A stretch of 37,323 nt of DNA from a virus, in the IMG/VR virus record IMGVR_UViG_3300027719_000284, positions 1 through 37,323 of that record, one strand, 5' to 3'. This document shows, one piece after another, positions 25,101-29,420 of the stretch; the first letter of the stretch is position 1, and each line of letters begins with the position of its first letter. Position numbers and translations under genes: made by a program. The notes beneath the pieces were generated by a model. That model saw only the letters and a program-made list of their open reading frames with translations, searched no databases and had not been told where the DNA came from.

Positions 25101-25698
25101 GGCGTTGCAGCACGTGATCGTCGGCTACACGTCGAGCGTCGGCAAGTTCGCGCTCGACGCCGCCGACCAGGTGGTGGAACGGCTCGACAAGGGCATGGCC
25201 GGGGCGAAGCCGTTGCGGATGCCCTGGGATTATCCGGTGTTGAAGAACATCGCCTTCGACCAGAGCCGGACGCGGGGGCTGGAATTGTTTTACGCCGCGT
25301 ATGATCACGCCGCGCGGATGGTCGAGAGCTACAACTACAACACCAAAACCGGGGACGGGGAGCGGGTGGCACAGATCGAGGGCGAGCGGGATTTCGAAAA
25401 ATACGTGCATGTCGGCGAGGACGGCAAAGCGCGGAACAAGTTGGCGGCGCTGGGCAAGGAGATATCGGCGTTGCGGCGCGAGGCGCACGTGGTCGGCGCG
25501 GACGCCGACGGCGCCTGGAAAGGCAACGCCTCCGGGCAACGCCGGGAGATGAACCGGCTGCTCTACGACCTCGCCAAGAAGGCCCGGACGATGGACGCCG
25601 CGGCGGCCGAGAGCGAGCCGGAGGGCAGGAAGAAGAAAGGCCACGGCCTGCGGATGCCGGGAATGAAAATGCCGTCCTTAAAAATGCCGGGTTTTTGA
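19117..25698 (+). CDS. Giant polyvalent ejection protein: HExxH protease, PBECR-like, LPD38-like
   Basis: 2193-aa multidomain protein, last of the three ejection-type genes. I use the ATG at 19117; an in-frame earlier start at 19000 lies inside the preceding gene. In order: a small N-terminal domain (1-70); an alanine/glycine-rich helical domain about 262-391, as in other large polyvalent phage proteins; a module at about 742-858 bracketed by a direct repeat; a PBECR-like nuclease domain about 905-1010, with ALYGATLVIQPDPQAHPDYY and VVNWHSL (H989), followed by the tail LSALRASSSDESI; a gluzincin-type metallopeptidase motif HEFGH (1139-1143) with EGLAEF (1186-1191) as candidate third-ligand region; and a long C-terminal part resembling LPD38 (TPSFMVKNFMRDQHQAW near 1641; NQLIPFWNANVQDVNKFY near 1790). 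The end is basic (RKKKGHGLRM). It likely enters the host with the DNA. Domain names are from memory of the families. Confidence 0.8.
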   Translation: MNYFKVNGETLYIDDSDVPKFKAALRQDDKVESVHPKYDGGGNRYLVPESELPEFHKTASTHGVEMFDHLVDAVPKEGPGLGLRALSTAADADNAVFGGWRKGVEAVDSGMKSAGDYAGEKIPYKAMEWMDSPAGKALESGALNAIATANQGPDVFAGGVYGGLREIDKLVKGGQSSMPEYRDIPGNPVREWAKGVEPLAAEAAAKAPQVGPIISEAGKGNYGEAAKNLGLAALQNAPTQGVNWALALAGHPAAGLNLFALQGAGDEYNKLGAAEERGLITPTQRSVSGVLSGVTEKYTESLALPSMLKAFKTMPVDQVAKTVNQAVTRSVANVASVAGTQGAQEAAASLTNDAIEKGVGLDVGTLGQSLERAGDAAAVGAAMGGGMAGVGAGRQFGQDMQGVEQERQRQLDEAMRLDAREMNGVVDRQDATVQDVREGMPVERAAPELTPRPREAQEELPPPEYQREYTGPNKNRTKSIRYAMTGEKRLTEPERAALENPVEGPSRSVEQIRDALEFGDRYAEQAGPGAPVREFHPSGVRAPQAGDKMEWRATATQKQPYRVEVMQTNEDGSARVFLPPHSRKGQVAGQYIDVPAADLSTPDSVAAGRARRERLATLDPDVRAKVEEDAKAFDRELWSSPDFVEHFEREGNGNPQNKQEAMGQKHSLRRARRAAGELLGVEEDMDDPVVRAHALTALRNLTRKTQETQGTLEEDGVDFDPETLGEPVRIPDELREQVAEKAPAVDMGPKALRKELRKKLNVLHAQLGDYDPTQAVHKVDGKWIFKSVQGVDTRRRYDTMDEAAMAAEDHHGIWKTSYANAEKLHTEMGEFSTPHSMARAKEFLAVLDPKTEHSRFGEQVAENPPEDGYAMEEPSPKELPEPRYFQKPDGDRRLPDLPGEVLEAVGKPRKPLVLKWNIVEKNKLGHPELLGKDQRERLSEALYGATLVIQPDPQAHPDYYMLVKRDASSKQSLVEMSLSKEQYEVVNWHSLYGRTLQQKIDRALRNGGIVKELAPGGLPQGSSITEGASAQGAAGRLSALRASSSDESIAAAPEKVKGESESYDYVEQPGEARRPATGTVAAPVRRSDMVRLVREKLLAVRTGRMRSGRKGIASVLGRYYPKVHETRLKWRNDIETLAHEFGHYLHERFLGRSKGGGLGEEKLADWRKELVPLAYDGAPQGSLAAEGLAEFVRRWATDAEHEGVKEKAPKFFEEFERLLGTDKELGDAVREYRRLYQEFRAQDPEALVAARIHHGEGKGLVRFFKNFDMSTFVRRTVTNLWDEIYPLRARLDAMEKARADLFGVGERIWNAAWALRGEAGRAELFLRHEVFGVDFKPVEGVKPLVKTLEPIEKAGDLKRFETYLVAKRDLELAGRGKSSTEYALESAAVVEKLDGEKPHFKQAADEVHKFNHTLLDYVRDSGMLSEEEAELVKSMNEQYVPFKTWFDPDTLLPDKGGGKRMGGNIANQGKGIKGIGEERYREIESPLESMVENTYFLLALADKNLVNKKLAELAEAEGAAEWVRKLPQQKFFSPANVQGKEALRFLEENGVDLRNKFSAQDLERLAGELMQVFHKTALYPKPDEHIVSVWDDGKRQYYQLDPELYQALSAVDRQSVGVVGALMRFMNIPVQWIRLGSTLTPSFMVKNFMRDQHQAWLYSDSYVPGVDFVRGLGHYFMKDEVYKDWAKGGGAHSMFVSPDLEALRSEFLKGGKGGAAYWARHPMMGMQKLGEFFEMGTRLGIAAKEQAKAKDEPEDLRDGNRGQLERAAIPSRDNTLDFSRVGRYGRVANQLIPFWNANVQDVNKFYRTMKENPKRTAIRALLTMTVPAVLQELLYHGDPDYDDIPEWQKNLFHIVRLPEFMAAPWRKLWGLPEGQHVYVRAFPKIFFVNALFGNVPRAALASMMDEAKSKDGDFLKKQGAALGGVVSQTFVPAMALPFLELWANRSMFFGTEIKPPDIDGREAQDQYTAFTSAAVRETTAILNKATGGAVDISPAALQHVIVGYTSSVGKFALDAADQVVERLDKGMAGAKPLRMPWDYPVLKNIAFDQSRTRGLELFYAAYDHAARMVESYNYNTKTGDGERVAQIEGERDFEKYVHVGEDGKARNKLAALGKEISALRREAHVVGADADGAWKGNASGQRREMNRLLYDLAKKARTMDAAAAESEPEGRKKKGHGLRMPGMKMPSLKMPGF
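21325..21704 (+). repeat. 14-nt direct repeats flanking a module in the giant gene
   Basis: CAGGTGGCTGAAAA occurs at 21325-21338 and again at 21691-21704, in the same reading frame (EQVAE...EQVAE). The roughly 350 nt between them are less GC-rich and use different codons from the flanks (for example AAACTAAACGTGCTC, TACGATACAATGGAT). This is the pattern left when a domain cassette is inserted, or can be deleted, by recombination between short repeats. Confidence 0.6.
22163..22235 (+). repeat. Cluster of inverted repeats after the PBECR-like module
   Basis: Three stems follow one another within about 70 nt of coding sequence: GGAGGA/TCCTCC (from 22163), the perfect 14-nt palindrome GGGCGCTAGCGCCC (22194-22207), and AGCAG/CTGCT (from about 22216). 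They encode the low-complexity linker after the nuclease-like domain. They may mark a recombination joint or form a structured mRNA segment. Confidence 0.4.
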
Positions 25699-25701
25699 GC
25701 C

Positions 25702-25729
25702 TTGCAATTTGCAATGCCGGTGCTAGGTT
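25702..25729 (+). promoter_or_regulatory. Putative promoter of the accessory cluster
   Basis: TTGCAA (25702-25707), 16 nt, then TAGGTT (25724-25729) preceded by TGC as in extended -10 elements. It occupies the 75-nt gap after the giant gene, with the same spacing and a similar -10 to the portal promoter. It would allow the five following small genes to be expressed independently of the ejection operon. Confidence 0.4.
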
Positions 25730-25773
25730 ATCGTGCGCAACAAAGGAGTTATACAACGTGAAAGGCAAACGCA

Positions 25774-26070
25774 ATGAGCGAAAAAATCAACTTTCATCCG
25801 TCGACGAAACCGAGCGTGCCGTCGGGGGCGTGGACAGCGGTGTTGCCGGCGAACCGGGCCAGGAAGGCGTTGGCACTGGCGAACGAGTCGGCGAGCGTGA
25901 ATTGCCGGGTGGCCTTGCAGGAGTTCGCGCCGACCACGGCGGGCGAAGGGTTCGGGTTTGGCCCGTCCTTCCCAATCCAGACGCAGACAGCGCAGTATGA
26001 CGGGCCGGTGTACGTGTATCAATCCAGCGGCACCGCTTGGGCGGAGCTGGTAATCCAGGAGGGCTTTTGA
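25774..26070 (+). CDS. Small virion-type protein
   Basis: 98-aa beta-rich protein. The string AVLPANRARKALALANESAS (about 22-41), a middle GFGPSFPIQ stretch, and YDGPVYVYQSSGTAWAELVIQE near the end follow the pattern of a small family of phage proteins of the type 'A-N-x-x-R-x-x-L...GPVY', probably surface or head/tail accessory beta-sandwiches. The nearest strong ribosome site (AAGGAG, 25743-25748) is 25 nt upstream and is better placed for a GTG at 25758 in another frame, so initiation here may depend on that leader or on the weak GAAAGG at 25760-25765. Confidence 0.6.
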   Translation: MSEKINFHPSTKPSVPSGAWTAVLPANRARKALALANESASVNCRVALQEFAPTTAGEGFGFGPSFPIQTQTAQYDGPVYVYQSSGTAWAELVIQEGF

Positions 26071-26071
26071 A

Positions 26072-26575
26072 ATGATGTGCAAAACTTACATTGACGCCGC
26101 CAACCACAACAACCACCGGGCGAAGGTGTTGCTCTGCTTCCTGTTGGCCTGTGCGCTGATAGGGTTGCTTGGCGTCTTGTCGGGCTGCAACAGCGAGACG
26201 AGCTGGGGCGGGACTGGCACGGTCGAGGCGCTGCGTATCGAGCCGATGGGCGGCGGGGCCTCCAGCGGCGGCATTCCGTTGCCGAATATCACCATGGGCG
26301 GCGGGTCGAGCAGTTTCGCCAAGACCGTCACGGGCGAGGACAAGCCGCAGATGCACGTGTCCTACAACAAGACGATCCTCGGCCAGATCTTCGGCATCGG
26401 GGCGTCGAGCTTCTCTTGCAGCTACGTCGGCACCAAGAGCGAGACGGCGACGCAGACCAGGGATAGGCTGGGCGCCATGGCTGGGCTGGTGGATTCCGCC
26501 AATGACCTGGGCGAGGTGGACAGCGGCGTCGCGGAATTGAGTCAAACCGTCAAAGAAGGAGTATCGACGAAATGA
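26072..26575 (+). CDS. Putative phage-encoded lipoprotein
   Basis: 167-aa protein with a long N-terminus (1-17), a hydrophobic segment AKVLLCFLLACALIGLLGVL (about 17-36) and a lipobox LSGC, so C38 would be lipid-modified after signal peptidase II cleavage. The mature part is glycine/serine-rich, then mixed (TILGQIFGIGASSFSCSYVG, about 107-126), and ends in a charged helix. It starts one base after the previous stop and overlaps the Tad2-like gene by ATGA. It could be a superinfection-exclusion or spanin-type lipoprotein. It is too long for a typical Rz1 and has no C-terminal membrane segment for a one-piece spanin, so I leave the function open. Confidence 0.65.
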   Translation: MMCKTYIDAANHNNHRAKVLLCFLLACALIGLLGVLSGCNSETSWGGTGTVEALRIEPMGGGASSGGIPLPNITMGGGSSSFAKTVTGEDKPQMHVSYNKTILGQIFGIGASSFSCSYVGTKSETATQTRDRLGAMAGLVDSANDLGEVDSGVAELSQTVKEGVSTK

Positions 26576-26877
26576 AGAATATGAATTTTGGTCAAGCCAT
26601 TGAGGCGCTCAAGGCTGGAAAACGTGTTGCCCGCCAGGGGTGGAACGGTAAAGGCATGTTCCTGTGGCTCAAGCCCGCCGTCGAAGTCAAGGCTGAGTGG
26701 TGCAAAGACCCAGTCCTCAAGGGGTTGGCTGAAGGCAACGGCGGCACGATTTCCGCACTGGGTACAGTCTGCATGTTCACGCATGACAGCACTGGGCGCA
26801 AAGCTATTCTCACCGGATGGCTCGCCTCGCAAAGCGATATGCTTTGCGAGGACTGGCTGGAGGTTTCCATCGACTAA
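26572..26877 (+). CDS. tad2: Tad2-family (DUF2829) putative Thoeris anti-defence protein
   Basis: 101-aa protein matching DUF2829 along its length. It has the N-terminal block MNFGQAIEALKAGKRVARQG with WNGKGMFLWL after it (residues 4-33), a variable middle, and the C-terminal block GWLASQSDMLCEDWLEV (about 82-98). Characterised members (Tad2, e.g. of phage SPO1) are small sponges that bind and sequester the cyclic-ADP-ribose-type signal of Thoeris immunity; some also bind CBASS nucleotides. That activity here is inferred from the family. The ATG at 26572 overlaps the upstream stop (ATGA) and has AAGGAG at 26556-26561; a second in-frame ATG at 26581 begins the conserved block. A perfect hairpin lies in its 3' end. 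Confidence 0.85.
   Translation: MKNMNFGQAIEALKAGKRVARQGWNGKGMFLWLKPAVEVKAEWCKDPVLKGLAEGNGGTISALGTVCMFTHDSTGRKAILTGWLASQSDMLCEDWLEVSID
26825..26851 (+). repeat. Perfect 11-bp hairpin in the 3' end of tad2
   Basis: CCTCGCAAAGC (26825-26835), loop GATAT (26836-26840) and GCTTTGCGAGG (26841-26851) form an uninterrupted 11-bp stem within the codons of the conserved C-terminal block. There is no T-run behind it, so it is not an intrinsic terminator. It may protect the mRNA 3' side, be an RNase site, or be a protein-binding operator. Confidence 0.6.
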
Positions 26878-27015
26878 ATGGACGAGATGGATCAGATATT
26901 CGACGAGTGCCGGGACAAGTGCCAAGAGTTGGGGTTGCCGTGGGACATAAACAAGGCGTTGTGGGAGCTGGAAGATGATTATCCAAGAAGGGGCGATAAT
27001 CGACAAGTGGCTTGA
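26878..27015 (+). CDS. 45-aa acidic ORF, unknown
   Basis: ATG immediately follows the TAA of the Tad2-like gene. The product is MDEMDQIFDECRDKCQELGL followed by PWDINKALWELEDDYPRRGD and NRQVA. It is acidic, probably helical, with two cysteines spaced CxxxC. It overlaps the DUF1353 gene by 41 nt in another frame. A GGAGG lies 14 nt upstream, further than usual, so translation would rely on coupling. I do not recognise a family; it could be spurious. Confidence 0.45.
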   Translation: MDEMDQIFDECRDKCQELGLPWDINKALWELEDDYPRRGDNRQVA

Positions 27016-27385
27016 CGAGACCTTCTCGGAGCTGCACGACCCGGTCTCGTTCGTCGTGGAGAGCCTCGACGCCAAGATCACCATCCTGCCTGGCTTCCGC
27101 TGGGACGGGGCGAGCGTGCCGCGGTTCTTCTGGCGGTTGGTCGGCGCCCCGATGAATGGCAAGTATGTCCCCGCCGCCTTGCTGCATGACGCCCTCTACG
27201 CCTCGGAGATGTTCGCGCGGGTCAAGTGCGACGCCGTGTTCCTGGAGTTCATGGCGCAGCTCGGCGTCCCCTGGTGGCGGCGTAAGGCGATGTGGCTGGC
27301 AGTCCGGCTAGGCGGCGGCGCGGTCTGGAAGCAGCACACGGCCAGGTCCATCGCCGAGGCGAGAGAGTTGGTAAGCAAGTCATAG
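26975..27385 (+). CDS. DUF1353 family protein
   Basis: 136-aa protein with the DUF1353 signature: FRWDGASVPRFFWRLVGAP (about 42-60), followed by the histidine/aspartate motif ALLHDALYASE (about 69-79), and a C-terminal WWRRKAMWLAVRLGGGAVWK. The family is common in tailed phages and its role is not established. The start is preceded by GGGAG (26963-26967). It is the last protein gene of the plus-strand operon, ending 9 nt before the tRNA-like gene. Confidence 0.8.
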   Translation: MIIQEGAIIDKWLDETFSELHDPVSFVVESLDAKITILPGFRWDGASVPRFFWRLVGAPMNGKYVPAALLHDALYASEMFARVKCDAVFLEFMAQLGVPWWRRKAMWLAVRLGGGAVWKQHTARSIAEARELVSKS

Positions 27386-27394
27386 GATGAACAA

Positions 27395-27470
27395 GCCAGC
27401 GTAGCTCAGTTGGTAGAGCAATGCCCCCGTAATGCGAAGGTCGCCGGTTCGAGTCCGGCCGCTGGCTCCA
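27395..27470 (+). tRNA. tRNA-Thr(CGT)-like gene with aberrant anticodon arm
   Basis: A 76-nt cloverleaf with encoded CCA. The acceptor GCCAGCG/CGCTGGC pairs perfectly (discriminator T), the D-arm is GCTC/GAGC, and the T-arm is GCCGG-TTCGAGT-CCGGC. Counting from the D-arm, the anticodon is CGT (27428-27430), reading ACG (Thr). The anticodon stem is poor: ATGCC (27-31) against TGCGA (39-43) gives only two Watson-Crick pairs plus one wobble, and position 33, almost always U, is C. From the anticodon to the 3' end the sequence looks fully canonical, like bacterial tRNA-Thr(CGU). It may be a degenerate tRNA, an attachment-site relic, or an unusual functional tRNA. Confidence 0.75.
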
Positions 27471-27501
27471 ATAGAAAATAGCGGCGCAAGCCGTTCCCCC
27501 C

Positions 27502-27544
27502 GCCCCTCCCGGTTGTGGCCCTTCCGGGAGGGGCTTCTTTTTTT
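27502..27544 (+). terminator. Rho-independent terminator of the late operon
   Basis: GCCCCTCCCGG (27502-27512) pairs with CCGGGAGGGGC (27524-27534) over 11 bp, followed by TTCTTTTTTT (27535-27544). It lies behind the tRNA-like gene and ends plus-strand transcription just before the convergent minus-strand operon. In the opposite direction no U-run follows, so it serves only the plus strand. Confidence 0.92.
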
Positions 27545-27555
27545 ACGAGATGTTT

Positions 27556-27572
27556 ACGCGTAAATTACGCGT
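27556..27572. repeat. Palindrome at the point of convergence
   Basis: ACGCGTAA-A-TTACGCGT is a perfect 8+1+8 inverted repeat that includes the stop codon of the last minus-strand gene (27565-27567). It is AT-richer than its surroundings and has no U-run on either strand. It might be a weak minus-strand terminator or a protein-binding site. Confidence 0.45.
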
Positions 27573-27861
27573 TCCCCGCCCCCGCGGTGAACGCCACCTC
27601 GACCCCGATGGCCTCAGCGAACGCCTTCTCCGCCTTGGCGCCCTTGGAGTTCTCCCAGCCCGGCAACATCAACACCCGTTCCGCCGCCGCGACCATGGCC
27701 AGGTCGATCAACATGTACTCGCGCTGTGTCCATCCGTCCGGGTGCATGGCGGGATTCAAGGCGCGGTGGCCTTCGCGCTCCAGTTGCTCCGCCGCCCGAT
27801 CGAACGCCGGGCGGTTGAAGTCCTCGATGCCCCGCATGGGGCCGCTGATATAGATTTTCAT
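27565..27861 (-). CDS. DUF4406 family protein (deoxyribosyltransferase-like)
   Basis: 98-aa protein beginning MKIYISGPMRGIEDFNRPAF and containing LNPAMHPDGWTQREYMLIDL (about 35-54) and VLMLPGWENSKGAKAE (about 63-78). This is the pattern of DUF4406, a small phage/plasmid branch of the nucleoside 2-deoxyribosyltransferase-like fold, thought to bind or process nucleotides; no activity is proven for this group. The start at 27861 overlaps the upstream stop by ATGA. It is the last gene of the minus-strand operon. Confidence 0.85.
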   Translation of the reverse strand: MKIYISGPMRGIEDFNRPAFDRAAEQLEREGHRALNPAMHPDGWTQREYMLIDLAMVAAAERVLMLPGWENSKGAKAEKAFAEAIGVEVAFTAGAGNA

Positions 27862-28394
27862 CTCTCCCCCTTCCCCGCCAGCAGCCCACGGGCGGCGCCG
27901 ATGGCGTTTTCCCGCTCGTAGTGGGCGCCGTGAATGCTTACGGTGTAGCCGTCGAGCATCTCCCTGCCCACGGCGGCATCCGCCTTCACGATCCTCTCCA
28001 GCATCTCCCTCAGTTCGGCGTTCTCGCGGGCGAGGTCGGGGGCGGAATGGAGCAGCCTGCCTAGGGCGAGGCTTTCCTCCGGGTCTGGCAACGCGCCACG
28101 GGAAACCATGCTTATCCCGTGTTTCATCTCCGGCCACGGCTTGAGTATCTCGAAGCAACCATAACGGCTGTCTCTCGGGTCGGCGCACTCCCAAAGGCGC
28201 CAATTCTCAAAGTTGTATTTCTCACTCATTCCCTTGTCCCTTTCCTGTGAGTTTTTCATCTCCTCCAACTCCTTTCTTTTCTCCGCCAACCGCTCCTCGA
28301 AACCTTTACGCTCGATCACGTCCCCCTCTGGGACATGCCGGAGCAAAAACTCCAACTCATGCACCTCCGACGCCACAAAATCACGTTCGCTCAC
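27858..28394 (-). CDS. Two-part accessory protein, unknown
   Basis: 178-aa protein. The GTG start at 28394 is chosen because it forms a GTGA overlap with the upstream gene and has AAGGAGG eight nt upstream. Residues 1-50 (ASEVHELEFLLRHVPEGDVI; ERKGFEERLAEKRKELEEM) form one small helical domain. A second part starts at an internal ATG (residue 56, 28229) with its own ribosome-site-like AGGAAAGGG: MSEKYNFENWRLWECADPRD, then LGRLLHSAPDLARENAELRE and a helical end, resembling many small phage proteins. It may be a fusion of two genes, or one gene with two starts. No function assigned. Confidence 0.65.
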   Translation of the reverse strand: MSERDFVASEVHELEFLLRHVPEGDVIERKGFEERLAEKRKELEEMKNSQERDKGMSEKYNFENWRLWECADPRDSRYGCFEILKPWPEMKHGISMVSRGALPDPEESLALGRLLHSAPDLARENAELREMLERIVKADAAVGREMLDGYTVSIHGAHYERENAIGAARGLLAGKGER

Positions 28395-28585
28395 TTCCAC
28401 ACCTCCTTCAACGCTTTTCTCAGTTCTTCCATGCGGGCTTCCGTCAGTTTCTCGGCGTTGTCCCATTCCCGCATCTTGCTTCTTGTTGATATTCCCAAGC
28501 AGCATTCACGCACTACCTTTTCATTTTTCACCGCCGCCATGAGTTTGTACGCGGCGATACGGATTTTATCCATATTCTCGCTCAT
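28391..28585 (-). CDS. Small helical protein, unknown
   Basis: 64-aa product, mostly helical and charged (MDKIRIAAYKLMAAVKNEKV; KLTEARMEELRKALKEVW) with a vicinal cysteine pair (RECCLG, near 27). Start and stop are both in 4-nt overlaps (ATGA at 28582-28585, GTGA at 28391-28394). I do not recognise the family. Size and place fit a small early regulatory or anti-host protein, which is inference. Confidence 0.6.
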   Translation of the reverse strand: MSENMDKIRIAAYKLMAAVKNEKVVRECCLGISTRSKMREWDNAEKLTEARMEELRKALKEVWK

Positions 28586-28959
28586 TTCCTCAGCCCTTTC
28601 TCTTCTTGCACGCTGTAAATTATGCTATTCCAAAACCCGCCATTGTTTGTGGCATAGGCGTTCTTGTGCTTCACTTGCTCCTCATTGACAACCACCCCAT
28701 CTTTGCGCAACATCGAGACAATTTTTACCCATTCCCGATGCTGGTACATGGTCGAATCGGTTTTGCCGCAGCACTCCCGCCATCCTACTTCAACTCTCCC
28801 GGTTTTCACGAGCGTGTTGATAAAACCGGCCAAGGTGTTTGCGTTCCATCCTGAGCGTTCATTGAGTTTTGCGTCACCAGATGCGACACGTGCCATTGTT
28901 TTCTCGCTTATTCGCGAGCTGTCAAGGAATCCTTGACAGCTGCGATGGTCGTCGCTCAC
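28582..28959 (-). CDS. Unknown protein, possible winged-helix type
   Basis: 125-aa protein whose middle (LNERSGWNANTLAGFINTLV, about 32-51; then EWVKIVSMLRKDGVV, about 76-90) has helices and a turn that could be DNA-binding, followed by a polar C-terminus. The base composition is more AT-rich than the replication genes, as in the whole 28200-29100 block. A 25-nt palindrome overlaps codons 7-14. Coupled to both neighbours by ATGA. The family is not recognised. Confidence 0.55.
   Translation of the reverse strand: MSDDHRSCQGFLDSSRISEKTMARVASGDAKLNERSGWNANTLAGFINTLVKTGRVEVGWRECCGKTDSTMYQHREWVKIVSMLRKDGVVVNEEQVKHKNAYATNNGGFWNSIIYSVQEEKGLRK
28917..28941. repeat. Long near-perfect palindrome, operator-like
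   Basis: AGCTGTCAAGGA, a single A, and TCCTTGACAGCT form a perfect 12+1+12 inverted repeat within the 5' part of a minus-strand gene. Each half carries TTGACA on one strand. Immediately beside it (28904-28919) is a smaller stem, CTCGC/GCGAG. No U-run follows in either direction. The size and symmetry fit a dimeric DNA-binding protein site or a strong mRNA hairpin. Confidence 0.6.
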
Positions 28960-29420
28960 CTGACCACCTCCAGCGCCTGCTCGACCCTGGAGACATAGGC
29001 GTCCCAGGCTGCTGACTTGGCGGCGGCGATGCCTCCCTTTACTCTTGTGGTTTCGCCATTAACAAGTCGCCCAGTTATTGACCAACCGTGTTTCCCCCCG
29101 GATGGCGTAACGACAACATATCCGAGAGGTGTATGCGCGATCCACCCTCCATAGAAGTGTTTCCACTCCAGTGACTTGATCGCGTAGAGCTTGCCGACTG
29201 GGCGCAGTCCGAGCACCACATAGCCCTCCGCCAACCCGTACTGGCCGCCGGGCAGGATGTACCCGACCTCCCGCTCTAGCGTCTCGTCGTTGTCGAGATC
29301 CACAAGCCGCAGCGTGTCGCCGACGGCAAAGCCCCGGTCGTCTTTGCGCACCTCGAAGGTCTTAGCACTGGACTTGACGGCCTCGAAGTATGCGTTGTGG
29401 ATCTTGAGTTCGTGCGTCAT
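28956..29420 (-). CDS. DUF3850 (ASCH-like) protein with C-terminal extension
   Basis: 154-aa protein. Residues 1-70 match DUF3850, an ASCH/PUA-like RNA-binding fold: MTHELKIHNAYFEAVKSSAK, then TFEVRKDDRGFAVGDTLRL and GYVVLGL. Residues about 80-154 form a second module typical of small phage proteins (LEWKHFYGGWIAHTPLGYVV; ...AKSAAWDAYVSRVEQALEVV). ATG at 29420 is in an ATGA overlap. DUF3850 is usually a stand-alone protein of 70-90 residues, so this is a two-domain fusion. Its role in RNA binding or early regulation is inferred from the fold. Confidence 0.75.
   Translation of the reverse strand: MTHELKIHNAYFEAVKSSAKTFEVRKDDRGFAVGDTLRLVDLDNDETLEREVGYILPGGQYGLAEGYVVLGLRPVGKLYAIKSLEWKHFYGGWIAHTPLGYVVVTPSGGKHGWSITGRLVNGETTRVKGGIAAAKSAAWDAYVSRVEQALEVVR

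Noticed and set aside
19117-25698. N4-type virion RNA polymerase
   Set aside because: The size and late position suggested it, but I saw no T7-like polymerase motifs. The HExxH and LPD38-like features point elsewhere.
25695-26000. Alternative frame across the start of the 98-aa gene as a separate protein
   Set aside because: Its sequence is glycine/arginine-rich without pattern, while the overlapping 98-aa frame matches a known style of phage protein. Only the GTG at 25758 with its ribosome site is kept, as a possible leader.
27515-27921. Plus-strand frames opposite the DUF4406 gene
   Set aside because: They begin in or just behind the strong terminator and overlap a recognised minus-strand gene; no ribosome site.
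28904-28941. Minus-strand promoter from the TTGACA in the palindrome
   Set aside because: At 16-18 nt spacing only AAAACA-like sequence follows, a poor -10, so the palindrome is reported as such and not as a promoter.
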